A stretch of DNA of 33,829 bases from Candidatus Cloacimonadota bacterium (lineage in GTDB: Bacteria > Cloacimonadota > Cloacimonadia > Cloacimonadales > Cloacimonadaceae), in the NCBI GenBank assembly GCA_028681035.1, contig JAQUJJ010000027.1, positions 1 through 33,829 of the forward strand. The letters run 5' to 3'. The notes beneath the pieces were generated by a model, which ran no database searches, was not told the origin of the DNA, and was given only the letters and a program-made list of their open reading frames with translations. The position numbers and the translations under genes were made by a program. Within the stretch, counting starts at the first letter, position 1. Each line of letters starts with the position of its first letter. Below are positions 30,895-33,829 of the stretch, piece by piece.

Positions 30895-33829
30895 ATGAAA
30901 AAAACTATTATCTTTGTATTCATTATAATCATGTTTAGTTGTCTAAGAGGGCAGAATAACACATTTACAGACATAAACGCGGGATTGCAAAGCGCCTCGA
31001 ACGGATCTTTAGCTTGGGGAGATTATGATAACGATGGAGATTTGGATATCCTGATAGGTAACATTATCTATAGGAACAATGGCAATAGCACTTTTACTGA
31101 TATAAATGCGGGCTTATCCTATGTAGGATCAGGTTCAGTAGCCTGGGGAGATTATGATAACGATGGCAATTTAGATATTCTTCTGACTGGAAGTACAGGC
31201 TCTTATCCCAATTATAATCCAATTTCCAAAATCTATCATAACAATGGCAATAGCACTTTTACCGACATCAACGCTGGTTTGATAGGTGTAATGGATAGTT
31301 CCGTTGCTTGGGGCGATTATGATAATGATGGAGATTTAGATGTCCTGTTAGCAGGCAGGATACTTGCAGGTTCTTACTTTAGATCCTGCATTTATAACAA
31401 CAACGGAAATAATACTTTTACTTATATTGATGCTGGACTAATGACCATCGCATCAGGTTCAGTAGCCTGGGGCGATTATGATAACGATGGTGATTTGGAT
31501 ATTTTGCTTTCTGGTCAATTCGCTCAAGGAGGATTATTTTATACTACAAGAGTTTATCATAATAATGGGAATGGCTCTTTTACCGACATCAACGCCGGAT
31601 TGATAGGTGTAATGTACAGTTCGACCTCATGGGGTGATTATAACAATGATGGCTATTTAGATATTATTGTGTCAGGTTATGTTGGCAACAGCACATACAT
31701 CACAAAAGTCTATCATAATAATGGAAATAGCACTTTCTCCGAAATTGATGCAGGCTTACCTGGAGTAGGTTCTGGCTCATCTGAATGGGGTGATTATGAT
31801 AACGATGGGGATTTGGATATTTTACTTACTGGACAATCTGACTTTAGAACGAATATCTCGCAAATATATAACAACAATGGCAATGGTACATTCTCAAGTA
31901 TTAATGCTGGACTGGCAAGTGTTTTTGGTTCATCCATATGGGGGGATTATGATAACGACGGGGATTTAGACATTTTACTAGGAAGTGGAGTAGTCTATCG
32001 TAATGATGGAGGAACTAATCAGTGGCTTAAAATCAAAACAAGAGGTGTATCGTCAAATTCAGGAGGGTTGGGAGCTAGAGTTCGATGTGGCACCATCAAT
32101 AGTCAATATCGTGAAATATCGTCATCGAGTGGATGGACAAATAGTATAGCACATTTTGGCATTGGAAGTCAAAATACGGTTGACCAGACATCTGTCTATT
32201 GGCCTCAAAGTGGCATTACAGACACTAATATCCAAATACAAGCTAATCAAACTTTAATTATCTTTGAAGGCAACTTATCAATAATCAATATCTATCCCAA
32301 TGGAGGAGAAGTTCTACCTGGTGCAATCGGGCAAAACAATACCTACCCCGTTACTTGGTCAATAGAGAATCCACCTGTTAACTTGCACCACATAAAATTA
32401 TTGTATTCTCTGGATGGTGGTTTGACGTACCCGTACTTAATCGCCGATAATGAGGTGAATGATGGGATCTATAATTGGACTGTCCCAAATATCAATTCAT
32501 CATCTCTTAAAATGAAGATACTAACTGTAAATAATTCTGGAGTAGTAATAGCGGAAAAATGCAGCTCGAGTAGTTTCTCTATTGATATTTCTCCACCCAC
32601 AGGCTCTATTTCTCTGACAGCACCGATTAATGGTGCTTGGGTGAGCCAGACACCCTATTTTGACTGGTCTGCGTTAGAATTAGTTGATGTTAGTAGCATG
32701 GCAATTATAGTGGATGATGCCTATATGATTACTGGTTTGTCTGCAGCATCTGCAAACTCTTATTATCAAACACCTCAAAATTTAGCCTTGAGCAATGGAC
32801 AGCATACTTGGACAGTACGAGGGTTGGATATGGCCGGTAATTGGGTGCAGGCTGCACAAACATACTCAATAATTGTTGATACTACACGAGTTAATATACA
32901 GCCTAACGGAGGAGAAGTTATACCTGGATCAACTGGTCAAAATCATACCTATCCAATTACATGGACAATAGAGAATCCTCCTACAAATATGCACCACATC
33001 ACATTATCGTATTCGTTGGATGGCGGGTTGACATTCCCCTATCTGATTGCTGACAATGAAGTCAATGATGGGAGTTTTTCATGGTCAGTTCCCAATATAA
33101 ATTCCATAACTGCCAGGGTTAAATTGCAGATCAAAAATAGTTCTGACATCATATTAGCCGAAAAATCTAGCGCAGGGAATTTTACTATTGATGCCAATCC
33201 ACCTAATGGCTCAATTACTCTAACTGCACCGCTAAATGGAGCCTGGGTTAGCACTACGCCCTATTTTGACTGGTCAGCAACCGGTCTCACTGATGTAACC
33301 AATATGGCAATCATAGTTGATGGGTTAAGTATAGTCCAAGGATTGTCAACAACTTCTGCAAACTCATTCTACCAGACTCCTGTATCATTGGCATTAAGTG
33401 AAGGATGGCATACTTGGACGGTAAGAGGATTAGATGCCGCTGGTAACTGGGTGCAAGCTACTCAATCTTTGTCGATTAGAGTTGATGCAACACCTCCATC
33501 ACAGTTTTCCTTAAACACACCTACAAATGATAGTTGGTTAGCTTCACAAACTCCTACATTTATATGGAACCCATCAATGGATAATGGGGCAGGATTGGCA
33601 AAGTATCAAGTTTTTGTGAATAATACTCTGAAGAAGGATAACATTGCTCCAACAGTAACACAATGGACAGCAGCTTCAGGTTCATTCAGTGATAATTGTG
33701 ATTCTGGTTTATCAAACTGGAATACTACCGGAGCCTGGGGACTATCTTCATCAAATCCCCATAGCGGTAGTTATTGTATAACTGATAGCCCTACTGGTCA
33801 GTATGGCAATAATCAAAATTATGCAATCA
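30895..33829 (+). CDS. Secreted VCBS-repeat/ASPIC surface protein, C-terminal part outside window
   Basis: The frame from ATG 30895 stays open for 978 codons to the window edge. GGGAG lies before the start. A hydrophobic N-terminus (MKKTIIFVFIIIMFSC) is a signal peptide, and Cys16 makes a lipoprotein possible. Seven blades follow (residues about 20-372), each with a WGDYDNDGDLDILL-type motif, the calcium-binding D-x-D-x-D-G-x-x-D of FG-GAP/VCBS propellers. Next is an ASPIC/UnbV-like domain (about 377-460: QWLKIKTRG, GGLGARVR, HFGIGSQNTVDQTSVYWPQSG). Then two near-identical units of about 200 residues begin with NGGEV and contain YSLDGGLT and HTWTVRGLD, which look Ig-like. The protein is probably exposed at the cell surface. 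It lies 82 bases after the regulator gene, with no clear terminator between. Confidence 0.85.
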   Translation, partial: MKKTIIFVFIIIMFSCLRGQNNTFTDINAGLQSASNGSLAWGDYDNDGDLDILIGNIIYRNNGNSTFTDINAGLSYVGSGSVAWGDYDNDGNLDILLTGSTGSYPNYNPISKIYHNNGNSTFTDINAGLIGVMDSSVAWGDYDNDGDLDVLLAGRILAGSYFRSCIYNNNGNNTFTYIDAGLMTIASGSVAWGDYDNDGDLDILLSGQFAQGGLFYTTRVYHNNGNGSFTDINAGLIGVMYSSTSWGDYNNDGYLDIIVSGYVGNSTYITKVYHNNGNSTFSEIDAGLPGVGSGSSEWGDYDNDGDLDILLTGQSDFRTNISQIYNNNGNGTFSSINAGLASVFGSSIWGDYDNDGDLDILLGSGVVYRNDGGTNQWLKIKTRGVSSNSGGLGARVRCGTINSQYREISSSSGWTNSIAHFGIGSQNTVDQTSVYWPQSGITDTNIQIQANQTLIIFEGNLSIINIYPNGGEVLPGAIGQNNTYPVTWSIENPPVNLHHIKLLYSLDGGLTYPYLIADNEVNDGIYNWTVPNINSSSLKMKILTVNNSGVVIAEKCSSSSFSIDISPPTGSISLTAPINGAWVSQTPYFDWSALELVDVSSMAIIVDDAYMITGLSAASANSYYQTPQNLALSNGQHTWTVRGLDMAGNWVQAAQTYSIIVDTTRVNIQPNGGEVIPGSTGQNHTYPITWTIENPPTNMHHITLSYSLDGGLTFPYLIADNEVNDGSFSWSVPNINSITARVKLQIKNSSDIILAEKSSAGNFTIDANPPNGSITLTAPLNGAWVSTTPYFDWSATGLTDVTNMAIIVDGLSIVQGLSTTSANSFYQTPVSLALSEGWHTWTVRGLDAAGNWVQATQSLSIRVDATPPSQFSLNTPTNDSWLASQTPTFIWNPSMDNGAGLAKYQVFVNNTLKKDNIAPTVTQWTAASGSFSDNCDSGLSNWNTTGAWGLSSSNPHSGSYCITDSPTGQYGNNQNYAI

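Overview
The window reads as bacterial chromosome from a Gram-negative, anaerobic lineage of the Fibrobacterota-Chlorobiota-Bacteroidota kind. Cloacimonadota is my best guess, by inference only. The evidence is a gingipain-type C25 protease propeptide, outer-membrane beta-barrel proteins, a VCBS/ASPIC surface protein, a helix-hairpin-helix protein fused to a barrel, pyruvate phosphate dikinase, and many small dispersed hairpin repeats between genes. No rRNA, tRNA, CRISPR array or transposase gene is visible.

Left part, minus strand (1-11344): the 5' end of a secreted C25-type protease; glutamine synthetase; a tyrS-M50 protease pair; and a compact four-gene operon that reads helix-hairpin-helix/beta-barrel protein, outer-membrane barrel, periplasmic 5'-nucleotidase, flavodoxin-like protein. 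The operon ends in a clear intrinsic terminator. The two intergenic spaces here (3924-4977 and 11345-12214) hold at least five families of short inverted or tandem repeats.

Middle part, plus strand (12215-19386): housekeeping and metabolic genes, namely an ATP-grasp protein, pyruvate phosphate dikinase with terminator, a YkvA-like membrane protein directly abutting an XTP/dITP pyrophosphatase, and a phosphomannomutase/phosphoglucomutase. Between the last two lies a 545-base element bounded by 17-base inverted ends and phased CGGAT/ATCCG repeats. It carries a GxxExxY nuclease-fold gene. A 163-base copy with the same repeat spacing but no gene sits at 4026-4188.

Right part, plus strand (20181-33829): an accessory region whose codons look more AT-rich by eye. 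Four overlapping genes encode a DUF6508-like protein, a DUF6361-like protein, a two-HKD phospholipase-D-fold protein and a large superfamily 2 helicase. This is the best candidate for an uncharacterised anti-phage or DNA-processing system. It is followed by a cytosolic TPR-sensor histidine kinase and its NtrC-type sigma-54 activator, which overlap by four bases. A strong sigma-54 (-24/-12) promoter and a possible upstream activator site lie ahead of them. The window ends inside a large secreted seven-blade VCBS repeat/ASPIC protein that may be the last gene of that unit.

All assignments come from reading motifs by eye. No database search, alignment program or statistical test was run.
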